From Zhengitettix transpicula (taxonomy: Eukaryota > Arthropoda > Insecta > Orthoptera > Tetrigidae): a DNA stretch of 64,000 nucleotides. A program made the translations under genes and the position numbers. Below the pieces are notes generated by a model. That model did not search any database. It worked only from the letters and a program-made list of their open reading frames with translations, and was not told the DNA's origin. How positions within the stretch are numbered: position 1 is the first letter of the stretch; every line of letters begins with the position of its first letter. Of the stretch, positions 1 through 12,600 are shown one piece after another. The stretch lies in assembly GCA_037074705.1 (NCBI GenBank), contig CM073590.1, forward strand, positions 90,574,947-90,638,946, read 5' to 3'.

Positions 1-2930
1 TAGAGCGGTGCTAGATTCGCGGCTTAAGTTGGTAGCCTCTAGTATGGATTTGTAAGTTTCGAATGGCCCTGTAATATAGCGTACCTGCTAAAACTAAATA
101 AGGACGATATCAATAACTTTTCGTTTCAGCTAAGGTACGGAAATGATCAGACTAAATAAGTTCAGGTCGGAGGAAAATCCTGCCCTGTCTTTACTTCAGC
201 GTCGAGAGGAAGACTTCTAGGGTAGGAAAATAGGAAATTCGATAACGCGGGGTTCTTGGTAAGTTTAGTACCATCCAGACATGAAACAAAAACAAGTTAT
301 AGTTTAATTTTGAAAAGTGTGGCTGAGCAGAGAGCGCACAGGAAGCTGTACACCCAAGATGAGAGAAAAAATCCCTCCCAAGTAAAATACCTCTTTCTAC
401 AAGTCAGGGAAACCAATAAAAAGGTCCGGATCAGCCCACGTGGGGCCATAAAACAAGTTTTCTACAGACCTTGCATCGTAACTAGGCGAAAAATGTTTAC
501 ATGTTGTCTCCACCCGAGACGTACACATCCTCTCGGGGCCACAAAAGAAGAAAAATTCTCACTAGTTTACTGAACTGAAAGAATTACTAAAGTAAATTGA
601 TTAAATATTGTAATATACAAAAATGAGTGGCTTCTTAAATGAATGAAAGATAATTAACTTTACAAACAAAATAATTTATTAGTAATAATTTAAAACAATT
701 ACACAAATAATTACAAATAGAATTTATCTCAGGGTCATTACTGGGTTTGATAATGGCGAATCATTTATTTAGAAATCTTATCAACCCAAATTTAAATAAA
801 AATATTTACTCGTCAACTAATAAAGACGAAATTTACTTGTCGACGAAATTATACTAAAAAGATGGATTCTACTTAACAAATTTTATCAAAGGAAGAGAAC
901 GGAATCTGACGTCTATCTTTTAATCCGGTTTACATAATGAGTTGTTTTATATTGGTACTCAAGGCAGCATTCCAGGATATCTTGTACTTGACGAGACACT
1001 ATGGCGGGTTTTTACACAGCTTCTACTAAAACTCACTGATTCTACAATTAATATTTTTTAGATCAAAATCAGGAACCAGGAACCACCTCTTCGTCTCTTC
1101 CTCACTCGGTTGACTCCTGATACTTCTCTGCCTGGCTATGTTCACCAAAACTGTCTGTGCTTAGCAGGTTTTATAGTTCTGCTTGTGTGAATGTTTTGTC
1201 TTTGCTTTCCTGCAAGTTTATTTCGATTCTCGTTCTCGCCTTTCGTTTTCGTCCTCGTCTCTCGGTACGTGTTTAATCTACAAGTTCCAAAAGTTCTTTT
1301 GCGACCACCCGATCGCTGAGGAGCCGAAATGCAGACTGAACTCTACCAAAACATAATGTGTACTCTCTCCTCAATATTTTAATGCGACCTGTACTTGACC
1401 AAACCTTCCAGCCAACTGAACTACCGTCTCGCAAATTTTGAGAGCGCTGTGCTTCTTCCGACAAAGAAACATTGCTCTGCTACATTGTTGTCTTGTGTTC
1501 GGTACCGCCGTCAAGAATATATTTCTCAAACAATTTATATCTTCAAATTTACAATTAATGTGTTAATTAATTGGCATTACAATATATATCACAGACTTTA
1601 ATAAGTGCAACTCCACCTCCTTTCGGTCACATTCGGGAACCACCTTCTTGGTTGCTAATAGTGATCGCGATGAGTATAAGTTCGCGGGATTCCCACCCAA
1701 GGGCCCAAACTCAGTTGGAATAAGTTTCGGTCAGTTCCATTTATGATCATGATTTGAATGCGATACTGGGTAGCAGTTAAAGGCACTTCAAGATATAATA
1801 AGGATGAACTGACAAGTTTCGAACCTGACGGTTTCTCTCTCAGGCTTGAGTATCCTATTATTCCGGATTGCTGACCATCCGTACCCGGAGAGTACAAATG
1901 TATTTTACGCAAGGATTCGTTCAAACGAAAGGGAATCAAACAATATTTTCCTATTGTACCAGTAGGTTCTGACACGTTTCAAGATATTGAAGTGCCCATT
2001 TTGACCTGTTTCAAGTTAATTTGTTTCGACTGACTTCTTAGGCTGTTCAAGACGCTCTTATCCTTTATGTTCGTCGATCCTTTCTTTGTTATTAGAGAAG
2101 GGAGTCAGAGTGTATTTACTGTAGTCTGTGTCGTCATACCCAATCTATCTTTAACCAACGGTAATAGTTCCAATATTTTCGATTTGGTTCAGACAGTATC
2201 ATAATTTTGGTTTTAGTTCAGAACGCATATAAAAGAAAGCTATTTTTACGTAGTTTCATTATCATACATTTAACTTTTCATAATAATTTTAATCGTACAC
2301 AGATTCCGCACGGTTCAGATAATTTGCCATTTGTGTTTGGTTCGCTTAAAAAACGTAAGCCACCACAGAGCGATGGTGCTCATACAAATAAGTGTCTGCC
2401 TTATAGGTTTTCTTTAGTAATTTTATCACTCCAACTTCCAAGGTACGTATAATTAGATTGTGAAGATATTATTACGTGCTTAATTATATCACTTGATGTC
2501 GAATTTAATATCTTTTGGAATTAAAATAGAATTTGACGTTAATATCAATGCAGCTGTAACGCTTATAACTAGAAACGACACGAAAGTCTAACTATGGTTA
2601 TGGGGTTGAAAAAGTAATCTAGACCGAGTAACTTACTAATAATTTGTAATAAAAAATTTATTGCCGTCGCACTATTATTTATATGAAACATTTTAATTAT
2701 TTAGGTATATATGTGTATATATTATAACATATTAAGTGTATCATAATATTTCGCTCAATAATATAAATAATTCATGTTTTCATTTTCATAAAGAAGATAA
2801 ATAAATCCTCTTTTGTTAGATTTAGTTACACTGTAAGAAAATTTTGTTTTTTCATATACAAATGTTTTCCTGTATTACCGTCCATTAATGTTTCGATACA
2901 GTTTCTTTTAAAGACAAGTAGGATTTTATT
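1..2930. other. downstream flank without a recognised gene
   Basis: No supported gene is seen. Small open frames occur (for example 256-573 + and 1655-1975 -), some of them GC-richer than the surroundings, and 1080-1300 has a CT-rich, long-terminal-repeat-like look. None shows a recognisable domain. 2640-2900 is very AT-rich. Confidence 0.5.
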
Positions 2931-2937
2931 CAATATA

Positions 2938-3712
2938 CTAGCTGGGTGCCTAGCGTTTCCTGGGTAGTGTTATATCCATAATCCCCGATTTTTTTGGGGT
3001 TGCTTTTGCGTTATCCTTTAATTAGTTCACTTCCCATGCCAAAAGGGATTGAAATCATTGACCCAGAAAAAAGTTTAATTCCATAAATATATTGGCTGTT
3101 TTAACATGTTTAAAGCTTTCCATTGTGGATTAAACTAAAAATTCCCCACCGAAATGGGCCGGTTACGATTGTTAGAAAACACCTATATCCCGCATACCTG
3201 CACCAAGTAACTTCCCCCCTCCCCGCGTTGCCCAGGTTATCACAATTAAACTCAGCGATATCCATAACCCTGAATTTGACTCCAATTTTGGTTGTATTAA
3301 CGTTATCTTATTGTAACGCCCACCACCCCCACCCCTAAGAGTTCTCCCCTTCTGTGCCGAAAGAGGTTGAAATTTTACACAAACAACAGCGGTAGAAATA
3401 TTATCAACGTCATTGATCCCGAAAAATATTTATTCCATTTGACATATTTGAAAATTTCCACCGCTTGGGAAAGTTAAATGGCAAGTTGAATGTCATAATT
3501 AAACTCAGCGGCATCCATAAATCCACATTCGACTCACTATAAATCTACTTTATATCTAAAAGTATTAAGCATGTTTGAATATTTGCAACCCCGTTTATTG
3601 GGGTGGTAGACGTGTCTCACCCCGACAGTGTTTGTTTCCTGTTTGCAAGGAAAACGTGTACAAAATTTGGTGGAACATACACACATACAGACACTGTTCT
3701 TTATTTATTAAA
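2938..3712 (+). repeat. CTAGCTGG-type interspersed repeat, copy 1 (composite)
   Basis: The copy begins CTAGCTGGGTGCCTAGCGTT and contains internal sub-repeats around AATTAAACTCAGCG (near 3246 and 3499), each with a following ATCCATAA and a nearby ACTCCAATTTTGGTTG-like segment. It ends with an ACATACACACATACAGACA-type tail. The start box resembles the CxTGCGTTGCCCGG box at the 3' part of many LINE/SINE families; the class is not resolved. Confidence 0.65.
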
Positions 3713-3715
3713 CTA

Positions 3716-4310
3716 GTTTGGTGCCTGGCGTTGCGCGGATTGTCATACATATAACCCTCGATTTGACTCCAATCTAGGGTGTTTTGCGTTATTATGTAAT
3801 GTAGATAGACAACTATCTCTAAACGTGCTCATCTCTCGTGCCGCATAGAGTTGAATTCATATACCCCGAAAAAGTTTCATTCGACGAATATCGGCTGTTT
3901 TAACACAAGAAAATTTCTAACCCTGACACCTCCGCGCGTTCCCCAGGATGTCATAAATAAACTCAGCGACATCCATAACCTAGATTTGACCGAAATATCG
4001 GTTGCATTCGTTATTTTCTGGTAACGCTCCTCCACCCGCACCCCCATGATGTATTGGGTTGAAATTATACACAGATAACATCGGTAGAATTACTATAAAT
4101 CTCTTTGACCTCTAAAAATATTTACCCCACTTCAATAGTTTTAGCATGTTTTACTATTTCCGTCCCGCCCACAACGTCTCCTGGGGTTGGTAGACATGTC
4201 TCATCCCAACAGTGATTGTTTCCTGGTCGCAAGGAACACATGTACGAAATTTGGTGAAATTTTCCCCATGGGTGTAGATTTGTATGTAGATATGTATGAT
4301 AAAAGTCGAC
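3716..4310 (+). repeat. CTAGCTGG-type interspersed repeat, copy 2 (tandem to copy 1)
   Basis: Starting at about 3716 (TTTGGTGCCTGGCGTTGCGC), it repeats the layout of the preceding copy head to tail. AAACTCAGCGACATCCATAA lies near 3960, then GGTTGCATTCGTTATT and TTTGACCTCTAAAAATATTT, then the AAGGAACACATGTACGAAAT box and a TGTAGATTTGTATGTAGATA end. Open frames inside it on both strands are shadows of the repeat. Confidence 0.65.
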
Positions 4311-4539
4311 CCAATTTTGTTTATCCAATATTATGGACTTTGGAATTAGTTGATTATCTAAAAAATAAAATTTTATTTAAATGTGTCTTAAATGTATGAA
4401 TAAATTACAAACCAAGATTAATGCACGATTTTTAAAAATGTATTTGAATATTTACAATTTTTTTATAACATTAATGAGTAATATGAAAATCGTGTAACAT
4501 AGTTATGATATGAAGAAGTCATACATTGATGTTACTCCC

Positions 4540-5330
4540 AAATAAAGGCGTTAGGCTGGTTGCACAGAGGAATGGCCATTGTCGATTTAATCTTCTAGAT
4601 GCGACTGGTTTATGGGCTAGCTGATGTAGTAGATCGTTTTCGTCACCCATGAGAGTGTGCTGTAGGCAGTTGCTAATCGTCTAATTCACTGATTACATAT
4701 GGAATCCTTAGGTCTTCGCGGAAGGTTTGATTGTTCACGTGTCAAGAGCGTATGTCAACATGTGGACTGTCTTAGACAGCAAACGCTGCATTTGTTTTAG
4801 TGTTGGACGGTTTTTTGCAATCCCATAGTTGAATTCCGTAAGTCCAAATTGACTTAAAATGGATAACTGTGATTTCTTTCCAATTAGCCTGTTCATTTCT
4901 TTGACTTTACTGACTAGTTGTTTTCTTTTGCTCATTATATAAGTCTTCCAGGTGAGTCTCAGGACGATGTACATTCCTAAGTATTTGGCTTCTGATTTTA
5001 CTGTTATAATTAACACTTGTGGACGTTTTCGATTGTTGGTAAACGTGACTTGGGTAGATTTGTCGTTATTTACGGAAATTCTCCACTTTCTGAACCTGTT
5101 CTCGAGGAGGTCGGGATGATTCTGAAGATTTTCAGATGCTTTAAAGATGCATTGCTGATAGGTAACACAGCTGTATCGACGGCGAAGGTGGCGATCTCCG
5201 TGTTGACAGTGGTTGGAAGGTCAGAGGTGAATACTAAATACAAGAGAGGTCCCAGTACGCTTCCTTGCGGAACTCCAGCAGTGATATTCTGATACTTTGA
5301 GAATGAATTGCTTATTCTGACTTGGAAATT
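4540..5330 (-). mobile_element. Jockey-like non-LTR retrotransposon remnant (reverse transcriptase part)
   Basis: Read on the minus strand, 5300-5017 gives degraded reverse-transcriptase motifs: GVPQGSVLGPLLY, TSDLP, and FAVDT in place of the FADDT catalytic box. 5016-4735 continues with KYLGMYIVLRLTW, KRKQL and GKKSQLSI, the typical thumb/C-terminal part of Jockey-clade elements. The rest, to about 4540, looks like the decayed C-terminus. In-frame stops and the Asp-to-Val change in the active site show it is dead. It is 5' truncated. Confidence 0.8.
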
Positions 5331-5460
5331 TTTATCACTAATGTCGGATTTTAGTAGAAAATAAATTTAACTTGGAAAGACGATTTTGATTTACAATTTA
5401 GAAAAAACTCTGTGGGGTTAAAACAACCACATCATCACTACTGTGCCTGTGGAAGAGGTT

Positions 5461-5463
<3 letters not shown>

Positions 5464-5492
<29 letters not shown>
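5464..5492. repeat. (TA)n microsatellite
   Basis: An uninterrupted TA run of about 29 bp. Confidence 0.95.
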
Positions 5493-5494
<2 letters not shown>

Positions 5495-8400
5495 GCATAA
5501 ACGACCGATATGTCGAATAGTTTCCAGGACCGTTGATATTAATAGTTTAACACTCGATTTATCATAAGTGAACTTATGGTTGGGAGCGGAGCAGCGATAG
5601 AGGTGTCATAAAAATATTACAAAAAAGGCCAGGATCTATGCCATTTCTATTGTTTCTCAGCTTTCTGGGTTGAATATTGTAATTCACCTTGCCAATTAAA
5701 TTCAAAATCAGTCAGTGCCTCTTGGCATAGAGTTAGTGGGGAAGGAGAAGATTTTCCAAAAATGGTCCATGTTGATGTCGAATCCATCGTTTTCGATGAA
5801 CAATAACTCTCGGCGCCGAGTTAACTCCAAGCTCAAGCCATTTAAAATGATTTTGTGGATGTAATGCGTTAATTTTAAATTCCAAAACGGACAGAGTTTT
5901 ATGTCAATTTCGGAGTTTTGGGGTTACCTGAGTTGGTAAGTGGCACTCATTTGAAGTTCAACGCCAATCTTCACGGTGAGAAGGTAAAACCGTTTTCATC
6001 TTTCTTATATTAGTGCAATATTTTTTTGTGTCTTTGAGATTAGTACTGAAGCTCCAGATATCGATTAAGTCACGTGTTCAGTTCCAGGGAGGCACGGAGA
6101 TGTGAAATGGGTAAAGTATAAAATTTTGAAATAGCAAGAAATTAATGTTAATTAATTTCCTCCAAAGTCTAACATGAAAATATACCTGGGAAATTCCGGG
6201 AAGTAAGCCAGCATTTTAAAAAAGTAAAAGTGATAATAATAATAATAATAAAGTTCTGTCCATAGATATAAATATTTGAAAAAAAAATTGTTAACAGATG
6301 GGTAAGATGTGTAATTTTGATGAAGGCGAACATTATTTCTTTGCTGGGAAAAATAAAAGTATGTAATTTGAGCTTATAACCTGCAATAATTGTAACCTTT
6401 CAATAGGAAGTTTAATTCAAATTCATTGCTTTTCATACAGAAATTTATAGGTGAAATCTATCGTGTTATAAAGAATATTTTACTTATTTACGTATTGTTA
6501 TATTCATATTTATGAATATATGTCCATTCATATATTTAATTACGTAAATAGTTTGATTAATGACTCTCGAAATAATCGAGACATGTTGGGTAGATTTTAC
6601 GTTACACAAAATTTCTTGAATTTTTATATCATCCAGTCATTATGGGATGTAGGTAGGACTACTCTGATGTTGTTACTTCTAAAAGTACATCAATTTTCAT
6701 ATATTCCTTTAAGTTAATACCACTCAAACCAACTGCTTGAAGTAAATAAAAGGAAATTCCTAAGAGACAGCTCACTATCTCCGCTCAGACTTATTTCAGA
6801 AACTGTCCTCTCTGTTCACTTCACGAGACATCAAAACCCGTATATTCATTAAAACTTTCATGCATAAGTTATTTGCGCTTTCATATTTGGCAGGGGATTT
6901 TCGCAAAAGCACACGAAAATTAATTAAAAACTTTAACATGCAACAGAAATAAGCATACTACGGCTCGAAAGAGCATACTTAAATTATATGTTTGATGAAT
7001 TCATAATAATCAAAAATGTTATTTGTAATCCGAAATTTTATAATAATATTGTATATAAAATATTGTATTTATTTGTCTGTGTTGATACGTTATACAGATG
7101 CATAAATTTTGAAGACGTATTTTTAATGACCAGTCTCGATCTTGACCTTTAGTCAATGAAATTTTATAATTTATTATTTATAGTAGTCAGAGACATCTCA
7201 ACAATTATTTTTAATACCAGAATTAATGATAATGAATTAAAGTTAGCAACGAAAATTATGTACATTTCAGGTTTTGAATTTTTTCACGTATAGGTTTTCC
7301 TGTTTTCCTGCAAGTACTAGGAATAGTCACTTCATAATTGTTTATTTGGACCGGTTAGAAAAACCTTTAGACATGTAGGCTGAACTATAGTTACTAAAAT
7401 TCTCTTCCCACTATTTTGCAGGTTTTTGTAACGAGTTTTTATTTCCATGTTGGTTAGATGTACGTTAAGACAGTAATCGACGTAGAATGCATTATATTAA
7501 TTATATTATATTAATGAGGACTAAGTGATGAAATGAAACGTAGTTTGAATTGACGTCAATATTCGTCATACTTCTTCGGCATAAATGTTGACCTACATAC
7601 TTGTAGAAATCTAGATAATCTCCGCCATTCGTGTCTCCGTTGTTTCTTGAGAATAATAACGAGCGTGATAATCGTTATTGACAAACTTATTTTTATCCCT
7701 ATAGGTAAATTATTTATTACGTTATGAAGAACTGAGTGGTAACTTTTCCATAAACCTCGCCGATTTAAATTGATTTTAATTTTATTAGTATTCTATACAC
7801 ATATATTTATACTAATATATATCGTACGCCTGGATTTTTAATTAGTTTTGAAGACTATGCGTTTTGTGTACCCAGTTGATGTGATAAATATACCGGAACC
7901 AAATAGTTATGTTTTTATCAATCTGGAATCATAATGCGCTCTATACAATAATTTTTTTTAGTACAAATTAATGTTGTGGAAAAACTAAAATTATCTTCCG
8001 TCCACTTTTCAGGTTCTGTAAGTATTATTTATTAACATAAAATGTTGATCAAATTGTTAGAAAAAATAAAAAAAATTAAACCATCTTGTTACATACTTAC
8101 TGGCTATTGTAGTAATTCTCTGTTTTCGGGTAACTAGATTGATACGTCAATTTCGGCAGAAGTTACGCTCGGGCACGAAGAATAAAATTGCAAAAACTGT
8201 GAGATTTAGATGAAATCACATTGCATTAAAATTTAGTATACGCTTAATATTTTGATATAAAACTTAACACATTAAAGAAAGAGACCCAGGTAAGCTAGAA
8301 AATTTAAAATATTATTCAGTGATGAAGAAGAATAACACCACCAGATGAAATTATCTGAATATTGGCTCACGATTAATTTGTAAATGATTTTTTACACATA

Positions 8401-9189
8401 TAGAAAATATTCGGTAAATCGTTTCAATTAAAACAGATGTTTCCAAACAGTTAAACTATTCTTAACTAGTGATAAGGTAAAAAAGAAACATGTACTTAGT
8501 GAATACTTTTTTATTTTACATTGAACAATATATTGTCATTATTTCAAAAATTTTCAATCGAATAATAAAAGCTAAACTAGATTTTGTCAAACAAAACAAT
8601 TATCATAAACATAATTTCCATTACTTTATTTATTTCAAATAGAACGTTTTCGATTAATTTCCGGAGGAAAATCGATTTCTTTTAAAAACAGCAATCAGTC
8701 GATCCAAGTTATCAGCTCAATTGTATCCATACCTTAATCACTCAGATGGTAATAAACACATGTAAATAATGAGGAAGTATTTATCACAATTCACACGCAA
8801 TTTCACAAGCAAAAATATCCACAAGAATGATATATAAGTAATTAAAGGACACTTGAATATTTTTACCGTGAGAAACATTTACACGGTGTATTGTAATTAC
8901 AGTTTTACGTCTATATTAAAAAATATTTGTCACACTGTTGAGGAAAAGTTTCGTTCATATCAATTTTCAGAAGTCATCATATAATTTAACAATTTAGCGT
9001 CTTTACTAAACTGCAATTACTTAGCCTCACCATAGAAGCTCATTTCCAACAGTCCCTCGAAATTACATTCCATATAAGAATATTTCATATTAGTTTAGTA
9101 CGTGACGTATCTAATAGTTTTTCGTAATACAAAATAGATAATTTAACGTCAACATATTTTTACCCACACTATGGTACGTAATATATATA
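5493..9189. other. AT-rich flank without a recognised gene
   Basis: No coding signal stands out, and the only short frames are AT-driven. A short (AAT)n run is near 6233-6250. Nothing else is supported. Confidence 0.5.
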
Positions 9190-9479
9190 TTTATTTTGTC
9201 TTAATCATTTACCAATTACTATATTTGCTCAATTATCTGCTCGTTCGGCAAATACGCGTCACTTACAATTTGCCGTGAATTTAGTAGATATTTTCTTTGT
9301 CACCATTCTTAATCCTGAACTGAATGCAAATAATTGTATTATTATTCAGTGTTAGTGGGGCCTTGAATATCGAATATGTTACACCTTTGACGCAAAGGAA
9401 CGCCTGCAGTCTTAATCTAGTAACAGTTCGTTTCCACTACTTGTAGCACTGGTCAAACACCTTACATTTCAGCTTCTAG
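9190..9479 (-). other. putative 3'UTR of side-like gene with poly(A) signal
   Basis: Below the TGA, the first AATAAA on the minus strand is at 9195-9190. It is followed within about 30 nt by a GT-rich stretch (AGTGTGGGT) that could be the downstream element. This gives a 3'UTR of roughly 290 nt. AT-rich DNA throws up AATAAA often, so this is a weak call. Confidence 0.35.
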
Positions 9480-9653
9480 TCAGACCGTACTCTCCCTCTT
9501 GTTCTGGCCGACCAGCGGCATCTGCTGCTCTGCCGTGTGAAGATGCACGGGGCTGGAGTAGAGGTGACGCCGAGAGTTTGCCGATCCAGGCGATGCGACT
9601 GGCCAGTGTCTCGGCAGCGTCGAAGTGGCGGGTGGCAAGTCCACCTCGCTAGG
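9480..9653 (-). CDS. side-like: side-like terminal coding exon with C-terminal PDZ-ligand-like motif
   Basis: The acceptor TTTGTGCAG ends at 9654 and the exon is read in phase 0. It has 57 residues and then TGA at 9482-9480. It begins PSEVDLPPATSTLPRHW, is rich in Pro, Ser, Arg and His, and ends NKRESTV. The last four residues, Glu-Ser-Thr-Val, fit a class I PDZ ligand (S/T-x-hydrophobic). This suggests anchoring to a PDZ scaffold, which is inference. An overlapping frame ending at 9476 is a shadow. A degraded LINE starts about 100 bp into the upstream intron. Confidence 0.85.
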   Translation of the reverse strand, partial: PSEVDLPPATSTLPRHWPVASPGSANSRRHLYSSPVHLHTAEQQMPLVGQNKRESTV

Positions 9654-12600
9654 CTGCACAAATTCAAAACAAAAAAGTTTCATAAATCACAGTGCTTTCA
9701 GTAGATTTTATATAATATATTTAGAATAACTGGAGTAATACCTCTATTATGAACTCATAGAGGTATTACTTCAGATGCAGGAAACCGGTATTTGCCCTGC
9801 ATATACAGATGACCGAATCTTCCTTATTCCTGTTAAAAGCAGAAGAGAGTTGGAAACAAAATATCACATTGTTCTAGAAGGATTATTTAAATGGGTTCAC
9901 CAAGCTGCTCTACAGATCGCTTCCCGTTCTTTGGCAACAAATTGAAACGTCTTCCGGTAATTCGGTACAACGGAATCTCCGTACCAACATCAATAGAAGT
10001 ACGATATCTTGGACTGGTTATTGATGGCAGGCTCTTATTTTCACCACAGGCACGTTATGCAGTTCAGAAAGATGAAACGGCTTTGGAGAAAGTACTCTTC
10101 CTGGCCCAAAAATTTGACGTGCCACCCAAAGTTAAATGGTCATATTATAAATCTATTTTCCTCCCAATAATTACATATGGAACTTAAGAAAGAGGACTAG
10201 CATTAATGGAAGATTCCTCTTCGAGATTGCGCCTAACATCCAAGATAGAGTAGAATGGAACGGCAATACAGGAAAAGAACTGTCCAGCAAGGCAAGAGAG
10301 GCATTGAACCCAATAATAAGAGAACAAACCATCAGTCCTCGATATTCAGAGAAAGAACCACATAGAAACCTAACCCTGTACTACACTACACTAAAGGATA
10401 TATTACGAAAGGAAGGAATGACTTTTCTAGAGATAGACCACAACACCACGGCAAGCATACCACCATGGAAGCTTAAAGAAATTCCAATCGATACATCGCT
10501 ACATAAACTTAAAGTAAACAATCCACATAACATTAACTGGAACGCAGAAATCTATTAGTTGCTACAAAGATATAATTCTCCCAGAGTCATTTATACCGAT
10601 GGGTCCAAAATTTCAAATGGAGTCGGGTGCACAATAATTACGATAGGCAAAGAAAAACCATAATGCGTCGATAATTTCAGCAGAATTATACGCCATCTTC
10701 ATGGCCACGGAACTGTGTCTGGAAACACCGGAGGCCAACAATATCATATTAACAGATTCCAAGGAAGCAATGCACAGAATAACTAGTACAGTGCACAGAA
10801 ATGGTTACATAAATCGAATTAGAGAGAATATATTGAAAATACAAGAAAAAGGAAACCGGATCACTATAGCCTGGCTACCGGCGCATAAGGACATAGTAGG
10901 ACACGACAGGGCAGATCTCCGAGCGAAGATGGAAGCTGATCATCAAAGAAGATCCAGCAACCTGCCAGTCTGCACCAGCAGAGATTGCAGAGTAGGGCTC
11001 TACAAGGAACTAGAGGAAAAGTGGAGTAGACCTGTGAAACCAGAGGAATGAGGAGCCATCCTCAGAACTGTCAACAGCATCAGAGAAATATCGCACCCCA
11101 AAGAACTATGTCGAAGGCAACAGGTTGTTGTAGCCAGAATAAGAACATTGCACTCCAGTTTCACTCATTCATTCTTGATTTCCGGATCTCCGCAGCCGCT
11201 ATGCAGCTCATGCAAGGAGTCCACAACAATTCCTCATGTCCTCTTTGACTGCCCCAAATATAGCGAGATAAGAAGATCAACCATAGCCGTATATTCAATG
11301 ATGGAGATTTGTAACTTATCAGCAGCAATAAACAACCTCATAGATTTTACGATGATAACTGATTTGTTTAAAGTAATTTAAATGTTATATAAATGTAGAA
11401 CTTAACAGTTGTAAGTCGCTAATGACCAAATGTTAATGCGACGTTAAATTGGAATTAAAAAACAAAAAATAAATTTAAAAAAATAAAATAAAATAAAAAG
11501 TTTGACTGCCACGGTCCCTGCAATTATTACCTGATCTGGTTTGTAAAAACTAATTTTCCTGAACGCAACTGATGCAATGAAATTGCAACCTCTTTTCAGT
11601 TCTGACATACCAGTCGGACTTCGAAAACCTTGATATCAATACTATTGAGGTTACTGAAGTACTTCAAGGATGAGGACAAATTCGGTAAGTTAGAAGCAGA
11701 GACTGAAATTCTTTAGGAAAGACGAAAACAAGAAGAAACGAATAACATGGAGAAAAGAATTCCTACAGATGAAGTAACATAATTTAGGTTTTTTAGTGTG
11801 GTGTGGTAAAATTCTCACACTACCCAAAGGCATATTACATCCGAGGAGCGTAACGAGTTTCAGAAGAGGTACCGTTATAACCACTCCGGGGTAACCAGCA
11901 ACTTAAAAGGGGTTTTCCCACTTATGGGCAGAGTGTAAAAAAAATCAGGAAATAAAACATACTCGATTAAACAAACTTTAATTTTGAGCAACCTAAATTA
12001 AATAGTAAAAGTCAGAAAAAATAATAAACAAATATGCCTGTGAAGCCGGAAAGAAAAAGACATTAGACATCCTTTGATGGTAATGAGAACAAAGGTGGGA
12101 TTATATTCAGAAAATAATTCTGAATGTGTTTATAATAATTAAATATGCATTTTTAACAGGTAATTTTTAGATAATTTAAAATAATTGGCCTTGGTGTCGA
12201 CAGTGAGACGTCAGAGACAGACAGAAATTTGCAGAAACATCGATCAGTCAAGACCTGCAAATCCAGAGACAATGGCATAGTTCTGCGGCGCAGACAGTGT
12301 AAACAACTCGTCTCGCCAGGAAAAAATTCACCTTGGGAAAATGGATGGCGAATGGTAGGACAGGTGACGAGTAAAGAACCCGGAGAAAAAATTGGCATTG
12401 AATCTTAGCTCGGCGAGGAGTGAAACTCGCTAAGACCAGTAGGATGAGCAAGGTTATAGGCTCTAATTAAATAACCAGGACCACCAACTTTTGCTTTTAG
12501 TTTAACAATAATCTTGTGTCATATTCATCTGTAAGAAAACATACATCCATTTTTGGACTTAAATCTTACATTGAAATTAAAAACCAAACTTTTCATACGT

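Noticed and set aside
1655..1975. 106-codon minus-strand frame as a gene
   Set aside because: No recognisable domain, no splice context and no neighbours; at most a mobile-element fragment.
5464..5492. TA runs considered as structured or CRISPR-like repeats
   Set aside because: They are simple microsatellites with no spacers.
9476..9667. Alternative minus-strand frame across the terminal exon (Arg/Cys-rich)
   Set aside because: It does not keep phase with the preceding exon and is a shadow of the chosen frame.
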